Assembly: GCF_000003195.3 (NCBI RefSeq)
Contig: NC_012872.2
Span: forward strand, 2,790,001-2,854,000
Direction of reading: 5' to 3'
Length of the DNA: 64,000 nucleotides
Source: Sorghum bicolor
Lineage: Eukaryota > Streptophyta > Magnoliopsida > Poales > Poaceae
Shown: positions 21,522 to 33,568 of the stretch, one piece after another
Position numbering within the stretch: position 1 is the stretch's first letter
Layout: every line of letters starts with the position of its first letter
Notes under the pieces: generated by a model
Database searches by the model: none
Seen by the model: the letters and a program-made list of their open reading frames with translations, nothing else
Told to the model about the DNA's origin: nothing
Made by a program: the position numbers and the translations under genes

Positions 21522-23690
21522 TGAGTGTCCACTACCTATGAAAAGGGCCACTGAATATTAAGATCTAAACTTTAAAAACTTTAACCAATAATTAGGCTAA
21601 CAATTTTTAATTATTATAATACAAACTTTATATGATTAGATTTGCAAGGAATTATACTATTCAATGATTATAAATTTGTAACTATAAATAATATAATATA
21701 AAGTAAATGAACGATCAAAGTGGAATCTAAAAGACCGTGTCATTAGATAAAATAGAGAGAGCATTTATTACCTTGCTTATCAAAGTTTCCAAGAAGCACA
21801 CTTTCGCAATCAAAAAGTTGTTTCAGAGTTATATTGAATTGCCATCCACCCATCTGCAACTTTTTTCTTTCTTCTTTTTGAAGAGCTCTTATCTGAAACT
21901 TTTGTCCAGTAGCCCCTCTTGTGTACCATTATTTTGACCACCAATAAAAGTGCTTTGAAAGGAAAAATAACCAGTAGGAGTACTACTAATCTTTACAGGA
22001 ATAACAAAAGGCACAAGGAATACGAGTTACTTGTATTATATTCTTCTCTGCATCATGGAGTTAAATTAGAACTTCCTGGAAACGTCCTCGGAGCACCGCA
22101 TCTGCATTGTAGACAGGTCTACAAGTCTAGTATACTACTAAACATAGGGTGGAAGAGTATTATTGACCAAGCGTTCCCCGGCCAAGCACTACTCTTTTGC
22201 TTCATGCGTCCCTATAAAATGGAATACAAAATGTTAATTACTTTGGAACGATAAAAGCAAAATGCTAAAATTTTCAGGGTTATGTTTAGGCCTTTTTTAG
22301 TTGTAAATTTTTTTACAAAATAGATACTGTAGCATTTTTATTTGTATTTGACAAATATTGTCCAATTATGGACTAACTAGGTTCAAAAGATTCGTCTTAC
22401 AAATTACAGATAAATTATGCAATTAGTTATTTTTTAATCTATATCTAATGCTTTATGCATGTGTCGCAAGATTCGTTGTAGGAGAATCTAAAAAATTTTG
22501 TAAAATATCTCAGGAATTAAATTAGGCCTTATTTCCATCCAAAATGCATAATTTAATGCCCTCATGAGGGTCTCTTGAGACTTTTTTGAGGTTTTTTTTC
22601 CTCTTGAGGCCAAATTCAAAATAAAGAATAACCATCTTTTTTTTTCAAATTTTGCATGATGTTTAGTTCTATTATACAAAATAATAGATTTTGGTCTATT
22701 TTTTAAAAAAATAAAAGGAAACTAAATACCCCTTATATATTGGGAAATATATATATATAGCTTAAGTTGCAATGGTCAAAACAGGTTTCTTGTGCATGCA
22801 TGCAAGACGATATAACCGAACTCTCTCGTGTCGTGACTTGTGGGTCCGTCCGTGTGCTGCACGCACACTTTACTAGCAACACAACACACAACCAAAAAAA
22901 AGAATAATATATAGAGGTCGATCTCTCATCACGTGCCCTAGTGTGAATCTCAGCCAGGCCAGAAATTGTGTACGTCTGCCATGTCAAATGTTCCAAATTA
23001 TAATGTTTGTTGCCTCATTCTTATTCTTTGTTCTGGCCAGTTATGTATAAGCTGTCCAAAAAATATGTTGTATTTGGACCACTGAACAAGTAAACCATTT
23101 GATTCTTCTCAACGACTCAGGTGGCATCATCTCTACATGTTATGTTTTTTTTTTCCAAAAATCCGCCAAGACCGGCTTATATTCTGGCCACTCAAACGTG
23201 CTGACACACACATATATATATACGAAATATATATATTGGAGACCACTGGCGACGTACGTATAATGACACTGACAGCATGCAAGCAATTGATTATGTAGTG
23301 TTTAGGATGAAAAACATGTTGTTGGGTAATGATTTGTTAAAACACACCTAATCATATATATAGGCCTCGTCACGCTGAAATATTTGATCGCTATTGAAGA
23401 AAATTGTGCCTGGGTATATATGGTAGTAGCTTCAGATTTATTCTCTCTTTTGCGTAAGCGAGTTGCCAAGCTTTGCCGCCGATCGTTGTCCCTTTGATTT
23501 TATTTTCTTTGGGTCATTTTTCACGTAGATCTTTGCGGCAGAATATATTGTACTTCTGCATAGACTACACCGGATAATGCCATAATAAGCCGCCTGTAGA
23601 GAAATTTCTGGTGCAATTTGCATTTTGGAGTAGGCATATATAGGGCATGCATGTCCGGCCGGGTGCCTACTGATGAGGCGCCTTGTCAAG
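21522..23690. repeat. Duplicated block C
   Basis: 21522-22130 aligns with 4590-4960 (A) and 16090-16690 (B), sharing 'gtccactac', 'ttgtccagtag', 'ttttgaccaccaataaaag' and 'gctttgaaaggaaaaata'. 22737-23690 aligns with 19490-20587 in B. A MITE at 22289-22528 lies between. No conserved frame was found. Confidence 0.7.
22289..22528. mobile_element. MITE, GGCCTTGTTTAG family, TTA target duplication
   Basis: It starts GGCCTTTTTTAGTTG and ends AATTAAATTAGGCC, with TTA on both flanks. The interior matches the family ('tttgacaaatattgtccaa', 'ggactaactaggttcaaaag'). Termini have drifted, suggesting an older copy. Confidence 0.8.
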
Positions 23691-23739
23691 CATGCATCAT
23701 GGGGATAATATTATGAGATCTTTATTCCAATATCCGTTT

Positions 23740-23965
23740 GGATATACTATACTCCTCGTTTTGGATAAGGTTAGATCAAACATTGAGAATATAAATCATG
23801 AATAACTTTTAAATTATTGAGTTTGAAAAATATAAAAATCACATGAACAGATTTATCTTAAAAAATACTTTTATAAAAACATACATATACCAATTTTTAA
23901 TAAATATTTTTATAAAAATAAGGAGTCAAAGTTAGGCTTTGGAGACTGTATCAATGTCCTAAATA
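23740..23965. repeat. AT-rich MITE-like repeat (inverted relative at about 55010-55245)
   Basis: Sequence such as 'ttaaattattgagtttg', 'aaaatcacatgaacagattt' and 'ataaggagtcaaagtt' has its reverse-complement counterpart at 55010-55245 ('acttgacctcttattttta', 'ttcatataattttcaca'). This indicates a dispersed non-autonomous element. Termini were not resolved. Confidence 0.45.
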
Positions 23966-24146
23966 ATAATTTTCTTTATAGATATGGACGAAGTCTACAA
24001 TAGTACGAGTTTAGTATCTTGGATGATATATTTGAATTCTGCCTACATTTCGGGTTTACGGAAGCGGGCAGGGCGTCCACTTCGGATTCAGCGCCTGTGT
24101 TAATGACGCTTTACCCAGGCAGACGGATCAACCTAACTGCCAATAT

Positions 24147-24382
24147 GTTCTTAGTTTTCAAAAATTTTGCAAAGTTTTTCAAGATTTTTCTTCACATTAA
24201 ATATTACGGCACATGCGTAGAGCATTAAATACAGATTAAAAAAACTAATTACACGATTTACATGTAATTTACGAGAAGAATCTTTTGAGATTAGTTAGCC
24301 ATGATTAGACAATAATTATCAAATACAAATGAAAGTGCTGAATTAGCTATTTTGCAAAAAAAAATTGCAACTAAAAGGGGCC
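24147..24382. mobile_element. Degraded MITE, GGCCTTGTTTAG family
   Basis: It contains the family interior: 'aatttacgagaagaatcttt', 'aaatacaaatgaaagtgct' and a right end 'aactaaaaggggcc'. The left terminus is degraded to 'tcttagttttcaaaaattttg'. Confidence 0.6.
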
Positions 24383-24409
24383 TAGGACACTTTGGATCCC
24401 ATTAATTAA

Positions 24410-24697
24410 AATTAATATCTAGAAAGTGATTCACATTTTATTAATATCTATATATACCTCTCTACCTATTTGAGAAGTAAAAGATGAATGAAAAAATAAC
24501 TTGGCTATTTAGTATTAAATAGATATGGATATAGATATATATATATATATAAATATAGATATATAGAGAGGTATATATAAATATAAATTCAAGGCTAGCT
24601 AGTTTTGTCAGGCAAGTAAGTAAGAAATTCATTTTATTTTAATAACAACGAGCATCGAGACTAATAAGCAGCCATGAGTCGATGGAGGTCCGGCCAT
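24410..24697. other. AT-rich spacer with simple repeats
   Basis: A degenerate (AT)n / 'tagatata' tract occupies about 24525-24590. Otherwise there is no feature up to the copia target site. Confidence 0.5.
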
Positions 24698-24702
24698 AAC
24701 CG
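24698..24702. other. Target site duplication of the copia element (left, AACCG)
   Basis: AACCG immediately precedes the left copia LTR and is repeated at 41366-41370 immediately after the right LTR. The 5-bp length fits retroviral-type integration. Confidence 0.95.
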
Positions 24703-24740
24703 TGTTAGACAATAGATTGTATTCTAGGTACTTGTAACTT
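24703..24740 (+). repeat. Copia left LTR, first 38 bp
   Basis: Matches 41171-41208 with two substitutions. It is cut by the gypsy insertion; the remainder of this LTR resumes at 36256. Confidence 0.95.
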
Positions 24741-27421
24741 TGTCACACCCGTATTTTAAGAACAAAATAGGATGCATAAAAGACTCATATGTGCCCCAGG
24801 AATGGTCGCACAAATAAGTAGACAAACCTCAAATGTACCATTGCAGTGTTCATTACATAGCGAAACATAAGAAATCACATAGTCTTATACATAAATGATA
24901 GCAAGATGTAAACAACGCTCTCGACGGAAGCTCCACACAGGGACACTGTTGACTGGTTGACTCCAAACCTAGTACTCATACCGATAATCCTCATTCCAGT
25001 CATCTTCATTATCATACCCTGAGGTGTTGGGAAATTGCAAGAGTGAGCACCTATCGTACTCAACAAGTATAACCAGGGGTTCATGAGGCTCAAATAGCTG
25101 ACACTGGTTTGACTGCATTTAGCTTTTAATAGGGGATAGCATGTTCATAATTAAATAGCAATTGTCAAGGAAGCTTAAATAATCCATTAATCCCATGATC
25201 AAATGTAAGCATAATTAACTCATAGCATAAACAATAACCAAATGAACATAATAACATAACAAGCTCATCATCTTAATGTAGATGTCCCCAAGGCCGCTCC
25301 TGACCGTGAGCTCGGCTAGTATACCAGTTTTACACTCTGCAGAGGTTGTACATCTTTACCCATGAGTCATGATTTACCCTTTCGCCCGAGGTAGCTAATC
25401 TCTTAACCCCCTTCCTAGGGAGGTCGGCAGGGATCACTATGAAGCCTTTCAAAAGTTCGTCTAACAAGTTAGGGCCGCAAGGTTTCCTTTGCGCGCAGAT
25501 ATAGAGCCCCCCTTCCGATGGCACAATGACTCGCAGCCTATACTCATACAGACAGAGGCCACACTATACCCAAAACGGTTCAGCCCCTCCGCCCTTTCGG
25601 GTAACCGCTAACAAGCTAGAAAAGGGCTTCATACTGAGCTAAAGCCAGAGCCATAATAGCCCTCCTGGTTGCACTGTTATCCCGGGTGATCACGTACAGA
25701 CAAGATCTCATACAGTTATATGTCATTCTTTTATGTTCATTGCATAGCTATTAATCATCTTACAAGATCATGGATTATATCAAGCACTAGCACATCTACA
25801 CCAAATGCATATCAAGTAGGTAGCAAGGAATACAGGTAACAATCATCTATGATTTTGCTAAGGTCGACAAGGTGATAGCATGCATATGACATATATGTGT
25901 AGTTAATAGTGAATAGGTATCAAGGATGATCCCGAGTTATACTTGCCTTGCTCAAAGCTCTCCTGAGCCCGCTGGTCCTCAAAAGCTTGGTCTTGGTCAC
26001 CAACGTACGGCTCACCGTCTAATCCCAATCATCAATCAACAACGCGCAATCCAATGTAGACAATCATACACGAAGCAAACAAGGTATAATTAGAACATTA
26101 CACCAAACAGTGGTAAAACAAATATAAAATTTTATCAAAATATTTTACGCAGCGCTACGATCACACAGACGTAAAGTTCACGAAAATCGGAATTAAAACG
26201 TGAAAGATATGAATTTTCTAAGATTTCCTATAGAGAAATAATTAATTAAATAGTACTGCAGAAATAAAAAGTTTCAAAACAGTAAACTAATAATTCTAAC
26301 ATGTAGAGATCGTAAATACGAATCCAACGGAATTTGAATGGACAAAAACGGAGTTAAAATGAATATTTTATGAGCTTTATAAAATCAGTGGCAAATCTGT
26401 AAATACTGAAAACGTATTTTAATTCAAACTGTGGCGGTTTACGTTTTCAAAACAGCAAAACGTAATTTCTCAAAGGCGCCAGGGACCGCGGGTTTATTCC
26501 GAGAAAACACAGGGGCTCTTTAAGATAAAAACCAGTGAAGGGGTAAGTTCTGTTTTCATCCGTTGGATCCTGATCCGAGGGTTCAGAACGCATCCAGGGA
26601 TGGGTGGGTTTCGGCCGGCGGTGCCCAGGAGCTTCACGGCGGCTCCATGGCCGGAAGTTCGCCGGCGTCGTCCGGCTTCTCGTTCCCGAGCACCAAACTC
26701 TGAAATAAAAATACCAACGCGACGAGGAGCTCGCCGCGGACTCACCTAACCACTTTTCCTGGGCCGAGAAGCCACGGAGAGGAGCTCGCAACGCGCGGGG
26801 CTTGCCCTCAATCTCGGTGAGATCCAGAAGAACGACGACGGTAGGCTAGGGTTCGGTTTTTGCGATTCGGATGCAAAAGGAGGGTGCGGTTCCAGGGAAC
26901 TAGCTTTATAGGGCTCGGTTAGCTTCCTAAGCAAGGAAATCCCGAGATCCCGGGATTGAAACCGGCTGCACAGAGTCCGGTCACGAAACGGGGAAGAAGA
27001 AGAAGGCACTGCACGGTGGGGCCGCATGGCAGAGAGAGAAGGGGAGGGGAAATGGGGCGCGCCTGCTCGCCCTGGGCCGTAAGCTGGGCCGCGGGTTGGG
27101 GGAGAGAAATGGGCCGCGCGCAGGAGGGGAAAAAAAAACTGGGGTTCGGCTGAGGTCCTTCCCCTTTTTTTTCTTTTTTTTTATTCCTTTTTCTAAAGCA
27201 TTTTCCCAAATGAAATTCAAATCAAATAAATTCAAACAAAAAGGGCAACAGCACAGAATTAAATATGCTCCAGCATGAAATGCAAAATTCAAGTTTACTA
27301 AACCCTATGATAAATTTTATTTTCAACAAAATTATTCATTCACTAAATTAAATACCCACAAAAATACTTAATTAAATCAAATTAAATCCTATTAATTCAA
27401 AATCAAATTTTGGGTGTTACA
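24741..27421 (-). repeat. Gypsy 3' LTR (left copy)
   Basis: On the plus strand it begins TGTCACACCCG and ends TTTTGGGTGTTACA, with inverted termini TGTAACACCC/GGGTGTGACA. A GC-rich section at 26450-27150 produces several spurious open frames, identical in the other LTR. Confidence 0.95.
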
Positions 27422-27440
27422 AACTCTACCCCCCTTAAAA
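27422..27440 (-). other. Gypsy polypurine tract
   Basis: On the minus strand 'ttaaggggggtagagttt' directly precedes the 3' LTR, the priming site for plus-strand DNA synthesis. A conserved 'ctcgaggacgag' lies just upstream, near 27450. Confidence 0.85.
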
Positions 27441-27468
27441 TAATCTCGTCCTCGAGATTGAACGGTGC

Positions 27469-30400
27469 TTACTCGAACAGATATGAGTATGACTTCCTCA
27501 GATCATCCTCTCTTTCCCAAGTTGCCTCTGCTTCCGAATGCCGATTCCACAGTACTTTGCACATTCTGATGACCCGACTTCTAGTGACTCTCTCCGCTGT
27601 CTCCAATATTTTGATCGGATACTCTTCATAAGTGAGGTCACCTTTAACAGAGAGTTCTTCCAACGGTAGTTGCTCCTCAGGTACACGCAAACACTTCTTA
27701 AGTTGTGACACATGGAACACATCGTGCACACCAGACAAACTTTCAGGCAATTCCAACCGATATGCTACTTCTCCACGCCTTTCTAATACTTTAAACGGAC
27801 CAACATACCTTGGAGCTAGCTTTCCCTTCATATTGAACCTCTTCACACTTCGCATAGGCGACACTTTCAGATAGACATAATCACCCACTTCAAAAGCCAG
27901 CTCTCTCCTACGCGTATCTGCATAGCTTTTCTGACGAGATTGAGCAACTCTCAAGTTATCCCGAATAGTCCGCACTTGTTGTTCTGCATGTCTAAGCACA
28001 TCTGTCCCAAACACCTAAGTCTCTCCCGTCTGATTCCAAAACAAAGGTGTCCTGCACTTCCGACCATATAGGGCCTCGAACGGTGCCATCTTAAGACTTT
28101 GCTGATAGCTGTTGTTGTAGGAGAATTCTGCATATGGCAAACTCTTGTCCCAACTAGCCCCATACTGCAAAGCACAAGCTCTCAACATATCCTCCAATAT
28201 CTGATTGATCCTCTCAGTCTGTCCATCTGTCTGTGGATGATATGCTGTGCTGAAATTCAACTTAGTTCCCAATGAATCATGCACTGCTTTCCAAAAGTGA
28301 GATGTGAATTGAGTACCCCTATCTGACACAATCTTCTTAGGTACCCCATGCAAACAAACAATTCTCTCCATATACAGCTCAGCTAGGCGTTCTCCAGTGT
28401 ACTTAGTTTTAACAGGTATGAAGTGAGCAACTTTAGTCAAACGATCTACTATCACCCATATTGAGTCATACCCTCTCTGTGTTCGTGGTAAACCCACTAT
28501 GAAATCCATACCCACTTCTTCCCACTTCCATTCCGGAATCTTCATTGGTTGCAACAGTCCAGCCGGCCTCTGATGTTCAGCTTTCACTCGCTGACAAGTA
28601 TCACACAAAGCAACATACTCCGCTACATCTCTCTTTAAACCATACCACCAGTACTTTTGTCTCAGATCTAGATACATCTTAGTGCTCCCAGGGTGAATGG
28701 AATATGCTGACTCATGAGCCTCTCTCAGGATCATATCTCGTATGGCCTTTACTTCCGGAACACATATCCTTTTTCCAAACCACAATACACCATTGTCATC
28801 TATTCTGAATCCTGGTGCTTTGCCTAGTACCACATTCTGTGCTATCTCCTTTAGTTTCTCATCTTCCAACTGTCCTCTCAATATCTCTTCCTCTAGGGTA
28901 GGAGTGATCTCAATTTCCATAGCATTTACTACAATTCCCAAGTTCAAATATGCAAATTCAGCACACAACTCCTCAGATTCAGGTGTCGCCCGAAGCTCAT
29001 TAGCATATTTCTTTCTGCTAAGTGCATCAGCTACGACGTTCGCCTTCCCAGGATGATAATGCACTTCCAAATCATAATCCTTTATCAGTTCCAACCATCT
29101 TCGTTGCCTCAAATTCAGATCTGTCTGGGTGAAGATGTACTTCAAACTCTTATGATCAGTATATATGTCACTCTTATGCCCAATCAAATAGTGTCTCCAA
29201 ATTTTCAATGCATGAACCACAGCTGCTAACTCTAGGTCATGAGTAGGATAATTCAGTTCATGTTTCCTCAACTGCCTAGATGCATAAGCAACAACTCTAC
29301 CTTCTTGCATAAGAACACAACCCAAACCCAGACGAGAAGCATCACAATAGATAGAGAAACTCTTACTCAGATCTGGCAAAACCAACACAGGTGCAGTGGT
29401 CAATCTCTTCTTGAACTCCTCAAAACTAGCTTGACACTTATCAGACCACACAAACTTAGCATTCTTCTCTAATAGAGCAGTCATAGGCTTTGCAAGTTTT
29501 GAGAACCCTTCAATGAATCTACGATAGTAACCAGCTAAACCAAGAAAACTGCGAATTTCACTTACATCTGTAGGTGGTTTCCAATTCAACACATCTTTCA
29601 CCTTACTAGGATCCACTGCAATACCACCATTAGAGACAACATGACCAAGAAAAGAAACTTCCTCCAACCAAAACTCGCATTTACTACGCTTAGCATACAA
29701 CTTATGTTCTCTAAGTTTTTGTAAGACCAATCTCAGATGTTCAGCATGTCCTTCCTTGGTTTTAGAGAATACCAGAATATCATCAATAAAGACCACCACA
29801 AACTTATCAAGATACTCCATGAATACTTTATTCATCATGTACATAAAGTAAGCTGGTGCGTTGGTCAAACCAAAGGACATAACTGTATACTCATATAACC
29901 CATACCTTGTTGTGAAAGCTGTCTTTGGTATATTTGAATTCCGAATCTTCAATTGATGATAACCGGAACGCAAATCAATCTTAGAGAACACACAAGCACC
30001 TCTTAACTGATCAAATAAGTCATCGATCCTAGGCAAGGGATATTTATTCTTGATAGTGACCTCATTAAGTGACCGATAATCAACACACATCCTCTGACTA
30101 CCATCCTTCTTATCAACAAAGATAACTGGTGCACCCCATGGTGATGAACTAGGACGAATGAACCCTTTATCTTGCAATTCCTTAATTTGTTTCTTAAGTT
30201 CTTCTAGTTCTTTAACCCCCATTCTATAAGGTCTTTTAGCTATGGGTGCAGTACCAGGTAGTAATTCAATAATAAATTCAATGTCTCGGTCAGGTGGCAT
30301 ACCTGGCAATTCATCTGGAAAGACATCCGGAAACTCATCCACTACCAGATTCGGAGGATCAACATCATCAGTCAGTTGGTTCACTTTAGCTGTGAGTGGT

Positions 30401-31920
30401 GCTTGCATTGTTACATCAACACTGATTCTTTCTCCCTTTGGTGTTGTCAGAGCCACTACTCTCTCTTTGCAATTAATATTTGTCGCGTGTTGCTTCATCC
30501 AATCCAAACCCAAGATCACATCTATGCCTGAGGTGCTCATAACCATGGGACTGATAGGAAAATCTACCCCCCTTAAAGAAAGACTTGCTGAGGGGCAACG
30601 TAAAGAAACTGGTATAGTCCCACCCGGTGAATTAACTTGCATAGGTGTTTTCATTGCAACTAGTGGAAGGCTATGAACTCTAACAAATGCTTGTGATATA
30701 AAAGTATGCGAAGCTCCAGAATCAAATAAAACGGTAGCAGGGATAGAGTTGATGCTGAACGTACCCATCATAATCTCTGGTCCCTCCTGAACTGTCTCCG
30801 TAGCCACATTGTTCACTGTTACTGCATAAGCAGTAGACTTCTGGTTGTTCTGCTTGTTAAACTTCTCAGGACAATCGTATGACATATGCCCTTCCTTTCC
30901 GCACTGGAAACACCTCGTAGGAGTGTTGCAAACACTTCTTTTCATGGGGGTAGCACCTGAATTCCCGGTGCGAGGTGTTTGCTGACTAAACTGCTGCTGT
31001 CGGGGGTTACGTTGCTGGAATGGAGGACGTTGGTTCCCACTCTGCGACTGATTCTGGAAACGCTGGGGTTGTTGGTTGCGGTTCCACTGACTAACTGGTC
31101 CTTGGAACCTCTGCTGATGACCTTGATGAGAACTGAAACGCTGACGGTTGTTGCTCCCAGATCCTTGTGCCAGCATCCTTCTCTTCTTATCCTGACTCTT
31201 CCGCATATTATCAAGCACAATGGCACGATTCACAAGAGCTTGGAAGGTAGGATAAGTGTTTCCTGCCAACTGCAACCTAAGTTCATAGTACAAGCCCTTC
31301 ATGAATAGACGCTGCTTATCAGCATCTTCCCTGACATCATTTGGAGCATAGCGAGCCAACTGTTCAAATGTGTCATGATATTCTGCCACAGTCATGGAGC
31401 CCATCTTGAGTGATCTGAATTCTTCTTATTTGAGCTCCATCACTCCTTCATTTATATGTCGAGCTCTGAAGTCCCTACAGAATTCCAGCCATGTGACAGG
31501 AGAAGCATTGTTGGGGCGAGCAGCTTGATACGACTCCCACCATGTTTGAGCTGCCCCCTGAAGCTGTCCAGAAGCATACAACACCTTCTCCAAATCATTG
31601 CATTGTGCTATGTTCAGTTGCCTCTCCACGGCACGTAACCAATCATCCGCCTCCATGGGATCAGCTGAGTGTGTAAAGACTGGGGGTCTTCCCTTCATAA
31701 ACTCCCCCCGCTTGTCTCTCACATGAACTGGTGGTGGTGTTGGTGGAGGTTGTTGCTGCAGGTGCTGCATGAAAACGTGCATCATCTGATTTTGGGTTTG
31801 CATGAGTTCCTCCACAGTGATTGGGGCATTGCCACCATTGCCATTGTCATTGCCATTGCCACGGCCTCTACCTCTGCCTCTTCCCCTTGCTGCCATCTGC
31901 ATTCCAAGGTTTATAAACAC
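27469..31920 (-). pseudogene. Gypsy gag-pol polyprotein with two in-frame stops
   Basis: One continuous minus-strand frame of about 1484 codons encodes the retrotransposon polyprotein. In order: N-terminal Gag with an RG-rich start ('GRGRGRGRG'); zinc knuckle [14 protein letters not shown] (about 30870-30915); aspartic protease with [10 protein letters not shown] (about 30705-30735); reverse transcriptase with FIDDILVF (about 29765-29805); RNase [11 protein letters not shown] (about 29320-29350); integrase with a zinc-binding H..H..C..C region ending CDTCQR (about 28590-28690) and an SDRG..F core; and a C-terminal chromodomain (about 27469-27640, with EATWERE). The frame is open except for a TAA at 31426-31428 in gag and a TAG at 28015-28017 in integrase. 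Each can arise by a single base change. Catalytic motifs in protease and reverse transcriptase look intact. Start chosen at the first Met; the second Met, eight codons later, is equally possible. Confidence 0.93.
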
Positions 31921-32577
31921 ACCTTAGTAATGTCCAACATGACAATTACAAGAGTTAACGGAATCTGAAATTTTCTGGGTCACATCCAACATCAGCAGTT
32001 CAGAAAATCAGTCACATATCGAGTTCCAGAATTCAAAAGGATACATGCTGTACACCGTTGGAAAGATAAAGAAATTGTCTACAACTTTCATTCAGATCAT
32101 TTTACCAGATTCCAACGTTAGGTTAATCAAAAACTGTGTACAACCGAAACTGTTCCAGGATTCCAGACTGCGCAGAAACCTCAACTTTAAACAGTCATAA
32201 CTCACAGCTCATAATAGATAATATGGTCATTCTTGCGGCATTGGAAAAATATGAAAGTCTACTTTTTCCCAGAAAAATTTGATGAACATTGCACGAGCAG
32301 AATTTGATTTATTCCAGAATCATTGCAGACTGCTCCAGAAACAGCAAGGGACAGAAACATGATATGACCCCAAACTACTATTTATTCATGTTCTTACTTA
32401 AGGTTCTTAATTAGAGAACTTGTGGTCATGCCCACAATTCCCAGCACTCATTACAAAAATCCAAATCACGCATATTCATAATAACAAATCAGCAAGCACA
32501 CCAAGTTCACACCACACTAGCAAAAGACTCGAAATAACTCGCAACTACTAACGTTACTATCACATATGGATTCTTTT
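31921..32577 (-). other. Gypsy spacer between extra ORF and gag
   Basis: About 650 bp of non-coding sequence in the element, with no frame. It could act as a leader or intron if gag is expressed from a spliced transcript; I could not establish splice sites. Confidence 0.5.
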
Positions 32578-33375
32578 CTATTCCTCGGGTGCAGCGTCCT
32601 TCAAGATGGGTTCAACATGCAGCCTCTTATGAAGTTTGGGACGGCCTAACTCCGCTCGAAGGTCATCTGCTTCCCGTCGCTCTTTCTCCATCAGTTTCCT
32701 CTCCCGGTGCAGTTCATTCTCCAACTCTATCACCTTGACGGTCAGCTCATAAGTCAACTCCACTTGTGCTTGAAGCTTTGGTTGTGAAGCATCTGCAACT
32801 TCTATGGCCCAAGTCATCTTCTCTGGTACAAAGCGAGGATAGTGATATGTTGCATTGTACTGAACATCCTCAAAGCGTCTACCCCGGTAAAAGATCAAGG
32901 CCTGGTAAGCTGCATCTGCCATGCTCTCCTTCATCGTGTCCCGGCTGATTCGAGCGATGTGTTTTGATTCCACCTTTCGAATCCCCTTAGTGGCATCCAG
33001 TGTCTTGACTATCAGCTCTGCAATCCAAAGTGATCTCCTCAGAGGGTGCTTGTGCTCAGTGCAGTTATATTCCAGTGTGGCTTGCAAATCTGGGTAATGG
33101 TGTTTCAATGTCAACACCAAATTCTCATGGAAGAAGGCCTTGGGATCAGCCTCTGGAATCCACAACTCAGTAGTCCATCCCATCCTTGCATTAGCAGTCT
33201 GTGGTGAAGGTGGATCTTGCATCTCCTCATCTTCAGGCACCTCCTCCTGAGCTTCCACCCTTGATTCCTCATCTTCCAGCTCAGGAACTCCATCCACCTG
33301 TTGTCCGCCTAGGTTGAACATGGCACGGTACTCCTCAGCAGCCATGCGTGCAGCACTACGGGTGCGGGGCGGCAT
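32578..33375 (-). CDS. Extra sense ORF between 5' LTR and gag of the gypsy element (265 aa)
   Basis: An intact 265-codon frame lies in the same orientation as gag-pol, beginning about 190 bp inside the 5' LTR and ending about 650 bp before gag. The N-terminus is basic (MPPRTRSAARMAAEEYRAMF), followed by an acidic stretch (about residues 30-58, with EVPEDEEMQD). A central region has aromatic and charged residues (FFHENLVLTLKHHYPDL). The C-terminal third (about residues 200-250) is a predicted coiled coil by heptad-like spacing (ELTVKVIELENELHRERK). I see no nuclease, protease or polymerase motif and cannot assign a family. Some plant gypsy lineages carry an additional ORF of unknown role, so this is probably an element accessory protein, for example a nucleic-acid-binding or Gag-partner protein; that role is inference. 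The frame is open although gag-pol has stops, which fits a very young insertion. Confidence 0.7.
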   Translation of the reverse strand: MPPRTRSAARMAAEEYRAMFNLGGQQVDGVPELEDEESRVEAQEEVPEDEEMQDPPSPQTANARMGWTTELWIPEADPKAFFHENLVLTLKHHYPDLQATLEYNCTEHKHPLRRSLWIAELIVKTLDATKGIRKVESKHIARISRDTMKESMADAAYQALIFYRGRRFEDVQYNATYHYPRFVPEKMTWAIEVADASQPKLQAQVELTYELTVKVIELENELHRERKLMEKERREADDLRAELGRPKLHKRLHVEPILKDAAPEE

Positions 33376-33552
33376 CTACAAAAAGTTTTTAGACATAGAT
33401 CAGATGGATGCAATAATTTCACAATAGAGCAAGATAGAGAAGCATAAACTTTTAACAAATATCAAGACCATAGTGGGAAGCATGAAGTAAGTAAAATAAG
33501 GACCTAAATTTTTGACCCTTTGCTAACTAGGTTTGCGTCCTACAGTCAACAA

Positions 33553-33567
33553 AGCCTTGATACCAAT
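33553..33567 (-). other. Gypsy primer-binding site
   Basis: On the minus strand TTGGTATCAAGGC follows the 5' LTR after one or two bases. It resembles the TGGTATCAGAGC site complementary to initiator Met-tRNA, with a small variation. Confidence 0.75.
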
Positions 33568-33568
33568 T

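Noticed and set aside
24875..25093. 72-codon frame seen three times (also 33703-33921 and 54357-54575)
   Set aside because: The three occurrences are the same LTR sequence; recurrence reflects the LTR, not a gene family.
26447..27027. Repeated frames of 80-180 codons in both gypsy LTRs (also 35275-36122)
   Set aside because: They are in GC-rich LTR sequence, identical in both LTRs because the LTRs are identical, and are disrupted in the solo LTR.
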